DNA of 60,000 bases from Membranipora membranacea (Eukaryota; Bryozoa; Gymnolaemata; Cheilostomatida; Membraniporidae), in the NCBI GenBank assembly GCA_914767715.1, contig OU612066.1, positions 22,792,283 through 22,852,282 on the forward strand, in the 5' to 3' direction. This document shows, one piece after another, positions 23,391-35,800 of this stretch. A program made the translations under genes and the position numbers. The notes beneath the pieces were generated by a model, which searched no databases, was not told the origin of the DNA, and saw only the letters and a list, made by a program, of their open reading frames with translations. Positions within the stretch are counted from its first letter, which is position 1, and every line of letters starts with the position of its first letter.

Positions 23391-25966
23391 ACTACTTGGC
23401 ATTACTAGTGATACCAACTGCCAGGCAAAAATTCACAACGTAGGCCAGCCGACCAGGACGTCAACATAATGGACATTTGATTATCCACTTTTGGCTCAAT
23501 CTCTGATATCCTTTTCTGTTTATTATTCACAAAAATGTCATCTTAAATGGCTTGCTTGGTTTACTCAATTTCCTTTATTCAGATATATTAATAGTGTAAC
23601 CTCTCTCCAGTATTCGATCTTATGATTCATAATGTGGGTATGTTTTGATTGATTGTTGAATGCTCCCCTCACCTTATAAGGGCCAGGTGTATGACACATC
23701 TAATGATGATGAAATTAGTTTTTGTCAATCAAATTCAAAAGACCATTTATATTTATCTACATCCTCACCCATCCATCTACTTGGTAGAGCTTTTATTTGG
23801 CAAGATGAGTTAAGTATTGACATGAATATAGTTCCCCCTTATGCAAAGGTTTGAATTAGTGAAATTTATGGCTAGCTCAAGTTCACTCATACTCATTCCC
23901 TCAAAATGACTTCCACAATAGCTAGTGGTAATAGGTTAAACTAACTAAACGCAACTTTTCACCCCTTAGGGTAGATCTAACAATATTCCTTCATCAACCC
24001 ATCCAATCAGCCAAGCCTGCAGTTTGAGTATATCTGCATTTCAGGTTTCTGGCAATTTATTTTGGCTGTAGATAACATTATATGGGGTTAGATCTGTAAT
24101 CTATTTGTTGTTATTCATACTGGAATATCATGGTTTTATTATATTTTTACAGTCTCGTTAATCATAATTCCGGTCACTAATGAATCTACCTCTGACAGCA
24201 TTCATGATCATATCACCAGAAAAGAATGTTAACATTAGTGTCAGTGTTTGAACTCTATCTCAGTGTTTTGAGAGAGTAGGTCATGTTGGGTAATTCGAAA
24301 AGGATGAGTCTGTTTAGATGTTGTAATACGGCATATGAGTCACTCATCACCCTAGCCAAACTCCGAGATTTATTATGGCTTATCATTGACGCACTGACCC
24401 TTGAATCCATTCTAAGATTGCCTTTGTATTAGCTTGTGTATATTTGTTTATCGTCGTACTTTATGGTCGGATGACTAGTTCAGTTTAGTACCGGTAACTT
24501 TGCTAGGGCTTGGTGATTTAATTTCTCTTATATCGATGAATACATTATCAGTGAGTGTTATATTCCTTCATCAGTGTTGGTACTCATATAAAAGAGTTTG
24601 TACATAGGCTAATGTGGTTTGAATTGATTCAGCAACCAATGGATATCAAATTTTGAGCAATCGATGGGTTAATACAAAGAGTGTTAGACATCAATGCTTT
24701 ATTATGAAATTACCCAGCTGTGAAACAAAAACAAACTCATCAGGTCTAGAGTTACTTTCTGCTAAGTGTCTTTGTGTTTCTCTTTGAGGTTCTTTTTTTT
24801 AAGTCTCTGTGGAATTATCTCATAAGTACATGTCTGCAACATCATAATAAATGATGTCGCAATCTCAGATCATTGATACAGCTTGAAAATGCGTTGCTTG
24901 GTTGGTATAGATACAGGCCACAGGAGATTTGCCCTTGATGGAGTGAACTCTGCCACTTTGGAGTGTTATGTAGCGGAAATAATGGCTTTGTTTATGCTTA
25001 GTGATATATTTCTTTGCTTTGTGAAGGGGATTTGTTTGTATCTTAGCATCCTCATACTGGTAATTTATAAAAGTTATCGCATTTCCGTGCTGCAGAACAC
25101 CAAAATGAATGTTAAAAATGTAAAAAATGTATGATACTGTAAACATAACTAAGTGAGTGGGTGTTGTTTATAGGTGTTGCGGTGCCTGCCAAGACATTAA
25201 TAGCTATAACTGCAACCTGGGTCTAGTGTTTCTGATTATAAATGTTTGTCTCTGGCGTACTTTGGAAGATGGGAAGACTTGTATGATTTCCAAAGTGAAT
25301 CAGATCCCCAGTGGGCGATTTCTAGTGTGTACAAGTCGTACGGTTAAAAATTGCAATCATCAGGCCAATCCTGTAGCCTGGAGCGGGAGGTCTGTCAACT
25401 TCAAACAGTGAAACTTCTCATCTAGCAATGAAAGCAGTATATAACTCTGCGACAACATTATTAACCTCGAAGAACAACAATAAATAGGGAAGAACTGATT
25501 GAATCAAGAGATGGGGTTGCAAAGCTGTAACTTCCCATTATAGAGAGCTAACTGGAATATATCTGATCCTTAAATGGAGCACAGACAATGATAATGTGGT
25601 AGGCTCAGAGTGCTGCTGTAATTCTCATGAAAGATCCTCAGGAAGTATAAATCAATCTATATGAACAACATTAGCATGGCTTAATAGTGCACAAAGAGCG
25701 CTTCAAGATTGACCGGCCTTCCTTGGTACTTACCTAAGTGCAAATGGAAAGTACATAATGTGTAGGCCTGTATTAATCCGATTATCGGTATTTCCATTGC
25801 CACGAGCAAAGATACCATGTCTAATACTATATAGATCAGTCAGTGATCCAAAATCCAGTTAGACCTCTTATGCGCGTGCTTACTGTGACCCATGGTTGCT
25901 TCTGCTGGGTTCACATTTGGCAGTCTGAATGGCTACATACTGTAATACTATCGATATGTATGTTAA

Positions 25967-26724
25967 AGGGCAACCAAGGTTTCAAACAACTTCTCATTGA
26001 TGGCCATTGATTAATAGCAGATTGCACCTTCTGCATGGGGAAAAAGACAAAATATAATTCGGATGATTATTCAGCCAGAATTATTGTGAAACATTTCTTC
26101 CATCAGGTACTCAAACTCAGCTAAAAGAGAATACCACATAGCAGTTTCCTGTTCCTGTTATTATTTAGCCTGTGCTCTATAATTATTACAGCAAGGTCTT
26201 GGAACCTCCCCTAAACTGAAGTGTTACCCAGCTTAGAGTCAGCAACTACTTTGAGTTTTGCATCGCGTAATGCACAAAGCTGATGCTGCCCAGCACATTA
26301 TTTGCTACCCATTAATGCGTTGCTGCGAAACCTTAGTTGCCCTTTAAAGGGCAACCAAGGTTTCGCAACAATGCATTAATGGGTAGCAAATAATGTACTG
26401 GGCAGCATCAGCTTTGTGCATTACGCGATGCAAAACTCAAAGTAGTTGCTGACTCTAAGCTGGGTAACACTTCAGTTTAGGGGAGGTTCCAAGACTTTGC
26501 TATAATAATTATAGAGCACAGGCTAAATAATAACAGGAACAGGAAACTGCTATGTGGTATTCTCTTTTAGCTGAGTTTGAGCGCCTGATGGAAGAAATGT
26601 TTCACAAGAATTCTGGCTGAATAATCATCCGAATTATATTTTGTCTTTTTCCCCATGCAAAAGGTGCAATCTGCTATTAATCAATGGCCATCAATGAGAA
26701 GTTGTTTGAAACCTTGGTTGCACT
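25967..26724. mobile_element. Palindromic dimer of a TTAA-flanked MITE
   Basis: Two 377-bp arms (25967-26343 and 26348-26724) are near-perfect reverse complements joined by TTAA (26344-26347). TTAA also flanks both outer ends (25963-25966 and 26725-26728). The ends read AGGGCAACCAAGGTTTC. A monomer of the same family is at 47932-48298. Copy B of the duplication lacks the insert and has one TTAA at the site, which shows the filled and empty states. TTAA targets are used by piggyBac and Kolobok elements; the TTAAAGG start resembles the Xenopus T2/Kolobok MITEs. There is no coding capacity. Confidence 0.88.
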
Positions 26725-26768
26725 TTAACTTAATTATCATTTCTAGAAGATAGAGGAACCAAGCAAGA

Positions 26769-26776
26769 TATATAAG
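26769..26776 (+). promoter_or_regulatory. TATA box of receptor copy A
   Basis: TATATAAG, 47 bp upstream of the start codon and conserved in copy B at 56114-56121. Transcription would start near 26800, giving a leader of about 20-25 nt. The MITE dimer ends about 44 bp upstream. Confidence 0.65.
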
Positions 26777-26822
26777 CTGAGGTACAGAAGGAACTCTTGT
26801 CATTAGCTCTTTAGCCATCATA

Positions 26823-29800
26823 ATGGTGCATCTCAGATGTCTCGCCTTAATCATATCATTATTGGCAGCTGTTTTAGCTCAACAAGGTAAGACCTATCAA
26901 ATCCATATTGTTAATCGTTTTGGCAATCACTGCTTGGTTTTGAGCTGGTTTAAATGTAACAGGAGAATGTTTTCAGTTATATTTTATATTTTGTTTGCAA
27001 CATGCATTTATGTACATGATATGCCATCCCGAGTTTTATCAAAAATTGGCAAGATAAAATTACTTTGAGTGCTTTATATTATCAACCTCTAAAATGTTTT
27101 GTTGTTGACCCATACATTAATTGTGCAGAGATTATTAATGGCAAAATTGGCTATGTGAGACACTAGCCGATAAAATGCAATCCTTGCCCTTTCATCCAGC
27201 AGTAGTGATAATTTACTGCTTAGGTAGAGGTAAGAACATCGAATGAGATGCAAATTTTGTTTGTAGATTATCAGGACACGCCACCATCGATCATTAGCAT
27301 CGTGGTCAATGATGCGTTTGTGATCGGAGGTGACGAACCAGATCCGGCAGCTTTTGTTCAAGTTTTAGACAATGGTTACTTAGGTGATGTATCTAACAAA
27401 ATCGCATGTAGAGCCACAAATGCTCAAACCATCAAGCTGCAGTACAGTCAAAACGGAATTGACGGTAGTTGGAGCGACACTCTGCCCGATATCTTAGAGA
27501 TAAAAGATGAAGACAGGACAGGCAACGAGGTTACACTTCAGGTTACTGATGGAGACACAACTCTTATAACAGAACTGACCAAATGGAATGGATTTTACCG
27601 ATGCTTCACTCAGACCATCGTTAGCGGAAACACCTATGTAACAGCTTCACCGCCTATAATGCTTATTCTTCCATGTACGTAGATATGAATTATGTTCCTT
27701 GCATCTCCTCATAAAAAAGCCCTCAATTCAGAGAGTTATCCCCCTGGTACATGTACTGGGGCGCATTGGACTCATGCCGCGCCCTTAACCCATGTCCGTC
27801 AGAATTCTGGCTTTGGTTTTACCGCATGTGTGGTTGAAAATACAGGAAAGTTTAGTTGGCAATGCCATTTTTGACTTCACCACTAACATCTGCTCGTCCT
27901 TTCCAGCATCTGGTGGTCACGTTGGTGAGGCATCTCCAACAGAAACTGCATTTGAAGGAAAGAGCTATACGCTACCATGCGTCAGAGATGATGTCAGCAT
28001 TCTTCCAGATATGAAGGATAAGTTTCGATTACTAAGCGGAAAGCTGACATTTACTTGGAAACTAACATTGGATGGAGGCAACCAGGACTATATGGATGTT
28101 ATAAGTGGTTCTGGAGGGCGCATTAAAATGGATCCAATAACAGGTAAGGTAATACCAATATAGTGGTCACATGATGCTGATACAAGGGTATTTCTTTTTT
28201 GTTACTGTTTGCGTCAGACCATAAAATGCAATGAATCGTTTAATTTACCGATTCTAGCTCTGCTTGTTGATTTAGAATTTAAAATGAGTTATTTCATGTA
28301 GATTTACGTGTGACTTGCATCAGTACATGGATGGACAGACGTTTCCTAATTTTGATGACCAGAAACCTATCAATTGTCACACAAATCTATATGAAATAAC
28401 TCATTTTAAAAGGTTAAGTAAATTCATCCTGATAAAGGGGTTCCCAAATAGAAAGTTTTCAAACCCAATAAAGTCTGCACCTCTTTTACATGTCATTACT
28501 CCTCACAGGATCTCTTCAAAGATATTTAAATTTTGGACCTATAGATGCAAAAATAAATGGATAATCAATATGTTAGGTTGGAGACCCCCAAAGCCCAACT
28601 TCTATAATAGATAACTGCAGCAGTTATACCTAATGTGATTTATTTTTGTCATTCAGGGGCTCTCTACTATGCATATCTGACAGCAGACGATAACCTGCCA
28701 GCATCAACCGCCGGTAGCACAAATCAGCTTATATGTTCTGTAAAGGTTGACAATATTCGAGACAGCGAACTCAATAATGTTATCAGCTGGACTATACAAG
28801 CTAGCTCTTCCGGAATATCCCAGTTTGAATTTCTCGCCCCTGTAGTGAATCCTCTAGATAATGATGATGATACTGTGGCAGAGGCAAAGGATGCCATAGA
28901 ATGCGTTGAGGGACAAGCATGCAATGTTGTTTGCATCTTTGGTGGCAGGTTGGTTGTCATTCTAGTCTTGACTTCTACAGAAATAATTTTGAGACATCTC
29001 GGTGGTCTGAGTTCCAGCCACCGATGGATTACCGATATAGTTGGGACTAAGTGAAGCGAAATGGCTGATTTATCAATCCCAAATGGCAAACAAGACCCAA
29101 TCTATATAAATGGATATTGCCATGGTGATAATAGTTTTCAACATTCTCACACTCCTCAAAATTGTTAGAGTAAAAGAATCTGTCTTCTTATGTTGAGAAA
29201 TTGTTTGTTCCCGTTAAGGTATTTATTCAGTGTTAAAACACACGATGTGTAAAGGTTGAACTCATCTGAGGTGTTTCTCCTGCTTCGAAATCAGGACGGA
29301 GGTTACAGCTCATTAATGTCGGACCTTGCTTGCACTCGCTGGCGAGAATTGCGTAAGGGAATATGGTGGGGCAATATAAGACTACAACTCGAAACAGTGT
29401 TCTCTTTAATTTTCATTTTGATGACACACATAATGTTCATCTATTTTAGTCTAGGTAAAGAAGGAAAAATTACAATCGTTGCCCCTCCAGACAGTGAGAA
29501 TGCTAATGCAGTTATCCAAACTACCGATACTGGATTTGAATTTACACCTGTTGCAAATAAGAATCCTGAAGAATGGGAGTGTACCCTATTATCTGAAACA
29601 AACGAGAAAATAGCCACAGTAAAAATACAGGTATGTGTCATTACTGCGTAGTAAGCAGAATAGAAAGAAGGTACAGCCTCTAAGCACTAAAACTTAATGC
29701 CATATTCTCCTTCTTTCAAAGAGTCTAGCCAAACCAAAAATCACAACCTGAATGTGCTGTGCTGATTAAGTGAACTGTCTTGGCTTCACTTGATCCAGCA

Positions 29801-32800
29801 TTCAACTTGTCTTGAATGGATAGATAGATAAAGTCATCTAAATTACTAATACACTTTTTTCTGCCTTTACAAATTGTGAATATTAACAAGCCAGAGTAAA
29901 AACGGTAGAATAATATATTATATATCATTTTCATATTTAGAAATACAGTTTGTTTCAGCACAAAAACTTTTGATCATCAAGCTATGATAAAATTATAACT
30001 CCTAAAGATCGGATTTAAATCAAACTAAATACTAAAACTGTAAACTGTTAACCAATAGAAATGTTGACACATCATAGTTGAGAAAAGAGGTACATACTAA
30101 AACTGTTTAATATTAGACCAAAGAGTTGGAATTCCTTTGGTAAACCACATATAAGTTACGAGCTCTAAACATCATAATCCTCTTTTTCATATTAAAATGC
30201 TCTACTGCAAACCATAAAAAAAAACTGTGTTGTGATGTGCTTTGAATCGGCTATTCAAAACCTGGCGACACACTTTTAAATCGATTTCGTTGAAATGAAA
30301 TAGCACAACTCTAAACATTGTAATACCAATCTCATAATCAATAGACCTCAAAAGGTAGCAAGCAATGATCAAATCAGTAGTTTTTATAACGCATACTGCA
30401 TTATTATATCATATAATTTAGATCAAAATACTGAACTATCCGAAAATAACCGTTGGTCAGGACTTCCCCGTTTCGCCAAGATACGAGCCCAGTGGTAAAT
30501 CGCAGTCTGAGTTCATATGTGCTGCTAGTTTCGCTGATACTACAAAGTTCTACATTAATGGCGATGTTGTTCAAGAAGGAGGTAAATAAAGTAGCTAGTC
30601 TTTAAATAAAAATGTTTCGACTTGTCTATGTAATAAAGCCATGATTAAAAGTAAATGGTTGTGTGAATGGGGTTTATAATGAATCGTGACAGTGTGGATT
30701 CAGTTAGATAGTGCCACCACAGATATTTGAGATCTTTGCAACCATTAAAAGCCATGCAAATCCAGCATTGTTCTGCCTTTTTTTTTATTCAATCCATCCC
30801 TTGGAGGTTTGGATGAAACATCTCATGATACATCGAAAATCAGAAAATACATTTTGTTTGTCTTTTGTTAGAAACTAATGGAATTAGCTTGGACAGAGAT
30901 GTTCCAAATCGCCTGATTTATAAGAATTTAAACACGGGTCAGTCTGGTTCCATTCTGTGTGCTACTGAAGGTACTGCTGGATCATCTTATGCCACCGCTA
31001 GTCTTATTGTTTACGGTAAGTAGGTTTAGAACACTGTAAGAATCCGTTTTCAGGTTACTCTCATCTACAGATGCTCCCTAGGATTTAGAAGCCACTTCCA
31101 GTTTTGGAAGACGCTCCCAATTTGTCAGTGTGACACAAGATATCCTTTTGTTTATCTAGTGCCCTGTTTTCTATTTGAAGATGGTGGCCTGTCTCTTTTT
31201 ATAACCAGAAATTGAGCATAAGGGTGCACCCGATAGTCTGGGTGGTCTGGTATGGACTGGGGTAAAATTACCCTAGTATTGGTGGTGATCTGACCTGACA
31301 TTGCAGTCAACCCTTATTAAATATTGTCTCACGTATGATCTTCTGGAAGGCCCTGGTAGTAGTACAAATAGCAGAAACCAAAGCCAACTGTTTAAAAAGA
31401 TGCCATGTGAAGAGAATATAAACTAACTTTCGTTTTTGTTATAATTTGACGTTACTTTGTGTGACGGGTTGACTTTTTTATTGTTTCTTTCCTTTCCTTG
31501 TTCCTTTGAATGATTGTTCTAATTCTGTTTTGCTTGAGTCAGATTTTGTGCCTTAGCCTCTTGGACTTTCAGAAATACATGCTTTGGTTTAAACAAAGGC
31601 TGCCACATGATATTTGTGACCCAAATTTCCTGCTCCACGGAAGTCCACCGCTCAGTACTGTCTAAAGCTCTGTCCATAGCTCTGAAAAGTCACCGTCATT
31701 ATTTGTTTATATTGCTTTTGGTATTTCCATGCAAAGTTTTATTTTTGTAGAGCCAGCAATTTTGGTGCAGACTCCCGAGGGAGCCATCACGATAATTGAG
31801 GCAAAGGACGGCAAGAATGCATCTGAAACTAGCCATGCATTTGTATGTAACTCAACCCTTGATTCCCGTACCTCTGAAGCGCGCATACTTTGGTACTACA
31901 AACAAGATTCAGAAGTTGTTCAAGTGACTGAAGATAATAACAAAGCCGTTCAGGTACGGTTTTAATGGAAGTTGATTTTTTTTTGTATTCTGCTACAAAG
32001 AAACATAAATAAATGTTCAAACAAAAGTAAATAAAAGCATCAGTCAGCCAGATAGTCTGTGACTAGAGTGGCAGCCAACCCTCAAACTAATTACAAAAAC
32101 AACACACAAACATCATGAAGAGCCCAGACAAAACATGCCCGCCGTACCCTGCTATCCACCACACAACCTGAGACGCCAGCCCCCCCCCCCAGCCCAACTG
32201 TGAGATTCTTTTGTGTAACATTGTAAATTCTTGTGGAAGCTTTCTTCTGGTTGAAGAATATTTCGATGTGTGCGGACCTGTATCCAATGAAAGCAATTTC
32301 ACCATCACACGATGAATAACATGAATTACCGTTCTTTCTCCAGACTATCACAAGTCCTGCGTACCAGAGCGGTCAAACCTTTATTACCTCTCAGCTATCA
32401 TTGGAATATACCTTGGATTCAGATCCGGTTTTACGAAAGAGTTTCTGGTATTGTGAGCTCACTTACTCAGTACTGGACAGTCCCACGTATACAGCGACTG
32501 CGGAGGATATAGAGTACATCGTTGAAACAGGTAATAAATATAATTGTATATGTGGTTTTCCATTTTTACCATACTTGACAGTGAGGGACATTATCAATCC
32601 ACCTTCCCTTGTTCTATGGACTAGACATCTTACCAGCTGTTCATCTACTGATATCGAAGACTTGAGTTGAGTTAAAGACTTCCCTGAGATCAACGCATGT
32701 TTTAGTCAGGTAGCCTCTTCTGATTTATCTGAGATTTGCATGGTGAAAAATTTAATTGCTGTTATAGGCATGAACTATTGATGGTGGGAAGGGTGCCACC

Positions 32801-35800
32801 CTTATGGGAGGGTAACTGTCATTAGTCAATAGTTCATGCACATAACAGCATTGAAATTTTTCACCATGCAAATCTCACATAAGATTCTGCCTAACTATAA
32901 CATGCATTGGTCTTTGGGTAGTCTTTAATATATATATATACAAATATAAAAATAAATCTATGATTGATTTACATAGATTGATGTCTTCATATGTGTTGCA
33001 CTTCATCCACAAACCCAAACGCACAAACTCGCCAACTCATGTTTCTTGCTACCTAACAATTGGATAGAGTTCTAAGTTGTTTGCTTTCTGAGTTTAATCA
33101 CCCCATTGTCTTGTCGTTTCTGTCTTTTAAATGTTGTATAACTGCATGCGCTCTTTTCTCATTCTAATTTTAGCCACTCAACCATATGTGGCACCACCCC
33201 CTTGGCCTCATTGGCCCCTTGTCGGTGGAGTTGTTGGGGGCTTTCTCTTCCTTGTACTGCTCATAGTGCTTATCAACTGCTACGTGCAAAAGAACAGAGG
33301 TGAACAGTATTATGGTGAGTAATCAAAGACGTAACATTCTGATTTTAGCAACTCTGGCACCCACAATTCCACCCCCTTGGCCTCATTGGCCCCTGGTTGG
33401 CGGAGTTATTGGAGGCTTTATATTCCTAGTACTCCTCATAGTTCTTATTAACTGCTATGTGCAGAAGAACAGAGGTGAACAGTATTATGGTAAGTGTATT
33501 TACCAATGTAACGTTACAATTTTAACACGAGGATTCAGTTACGGTAATGTTTGGTGTGGTCAAGTTACTGTGAGCTATGTTGAGGGTTTTCTAACCACTG
33601 TTCTCAACTGAATGTTCAAGACAGACAATCCTCGTATTCAGTAAGTTTAGATAATCTGTTGCGGTTGCATAACTCTAGCTGTATTGGTGAATGTCTCTCC
33701 TCAAGCTCACACATTGAAACTACAAACGAATCTTAATGAGGCTGCCGATTGCATTGTCTGATCCTGACTGATATATAATATAATAATGATAATAATATAA
33801 TAATAATATGAACTTTATTTCCTATTCAGTTGTTGTAGTTTTTATGCTCTCTGCTTAACTCATTATATACTCTCTGCACTCAATGACTATAATATTAAAT
33901 TCTGTTTTCAGTTGATGAAAAAGAGAGGAAAGCGGGTCACAACCCCGAGGAAGAGCTGGCCGAGTATGGATTCTCAGACTACAGCAGAGCGTAAGTACAC
34001 AATATAGTGTCAGCTATCTCAGTCCTGTCCTGTTTCAGGCTGCACTGCAAATTTTCATGAACCAGAATACAATCAATAGAAGAACCTCGACTAGTCCCCA
34101 GAGCAAAAATGATAACTGGTTTGTAATTGATTTTAAATTATTGGAGAGAAAAAAACGCTTGTTGCTTCTGTGTGAAACTCAGCAGCAGCAGAATCATAGC
34201 TCACCCAGTCTTCTACACTTTAAAAATCTCTACAAGCAGCCCGAGATATGGCCTAGCTTTAAATTGGCCAATCAGGTGTCATCTGAAAAAAATTAGCACT
34301 ATGGGCCCATTGCAGTAAACCTGAAATAGTTATTCAAGTTTTGACTTCTCTACACCCTCACCCAATCCTCAATTGGAAGCATGAGAAATGGTTTGAGTGA
34401 ACCGGCTTTTGGCTTTAGTAATCACACGGTGCCATTTTGTAAAGGTTATCGTACCAAGCTCAGGTGTGAGAGCACTGTAGATGTTTTATATTAGTTTTGA
34501 GCTGATGAGTAGGATAGCTGCAGGGTGGTCTTAGTAATAGTCGGTTGTGATGATGACGTCATAGCGTTTTCTCTGTATTTCCATACAGAGCTCCTGACTA
34601 TACCTCATCACAACAATCACTGGGCTATATGTAACTACCCACCGTACCACTAATATCTATACAATTTTCATACTGTAAGTATGCCCGCCTGCAACAGTGG
34701 CGACAAAACTAGCATGAATGACCACCTCTGGAATTCTGGTTTTATGGTGTGCAAATGAGCTCTTCTGTTTGGTTGTGAAATTTCAAAAAAATTCTTCACT
34801 TGAGTTGATCCCTTTGGTAACCAATTGCGATCTGGAAACCCTAAGCTTGCTAACAACTCACACTCACAATTGGTCTCATGCCAGGTTTTTAAGTGCAAAG
34901 TTTGTTGAGCAATAACTAGCACGTAGACCTCTTATAACTGCCAAGTATGTTATGCACTCTTCCTTTATGGTTTGTTAGCTTGATCATGATTAAAGGAGTT
35001 GCACATGGTTTTATTGCCTCTCTTACTCATTCTTTTAGCTATCAATTATGGTTTATATCACCTTCCCTATATGGGATGAGTGATAACATGAAGAGCTCAT
35101 TTGAACACGTCATCATTCCCTATGTTCTTGTCCCGCTGTCTTATCTATATCTCTTATATTACAACTCGATTTATTTAATATGTTACTAGCTTCGCTCAGT
35201 CAAAAGCTCTCCTCCTACTCTACCAGTTTAGCTGACGCCAAAGTTTCTAATTTTCACTTTCAATTAGACACTGCTTGTTATAAAATATGATAATAATTAG
35301 TAGAACGATAACCTTTGTCATCAGGATAACTAGTAAAACAGTCAGAGAAGCATTTCTGCTGCCTGCGCCTAAATTGTAGTACATGTCAAGCATTGTGTTT
35401 AAATTAACTGTACAAAACTACCCCACTAACATTCATGTACAGCCGTATTGGTTTTTAGAGTTTGATCCAACTTATTGTCAGATCCCAATTCAGCATTTGA
35501 GGTTGTGGACCGGAAATCATCATACTATTTTGTGTTCAAGGACCCTCCCCCTGCTACCCTTTTCAGTTTGTTGAGGAGGTCATTCGCTTTGAAATTATTA
35601 GGAGGTATAAAAGCACGTTCAAATGCTGTCACAACAAAAGGTACACTGTGATATGCATAGTGGAAACAAAGACTGCTTAGATTGGAAAATGCACCTACAC
35701 GATCTTGTCTTTACAAACCCTGCTAGTTGGCGTAGGGCTATGGTAGTCGGTTAGTGGTCATCAGCATAATGTTATATGTCATACTAGCCTCTTGTAATAG

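Larger units (their letters stand above)
23394..30030 (+). repeat. Segmental duplication, copy A
   Basis: This block is highly similar to 53559-59360 in direct orientation, about 30 kb apart. It covers 3.4 kb of upstream sequence and exons 1-5 of the receptor gene plus most of intron 5. The left border is at ACTTGGCATTACTAGTGATA; similarity fades in intron 5 at about 30020. Compared with copy B it has an extra 0.76-kb MITE dimer (25967-26724) and about 48 bp at 24693-24740 flanked by ATCA. Confidence 0.92.

Noticed and set aside
24865-25146. Minus-strand frame present in both duplicated upstream blocks (also 54964-55155)
   Set aside because: The frame is not conserved outside a central part; copy B breaks it and moves the start. 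The silent-change pattern expected of a gene is absent by eye.
27792-27906. Frame starting at 27792 as the beginning of receptor exon 3
   Set aside because: A clear acceptor (CCTTTCCAG at 27898-27906) and phase agreement place the exon start at 27907; the upstream part is intron.
29441-29641. Minus-strand open frames opposite receptor exon 5, repeated at 58775-58975
   Set aside because: They are antisense shadows of a coding exon and are duplicated only because the exon is duplicated.
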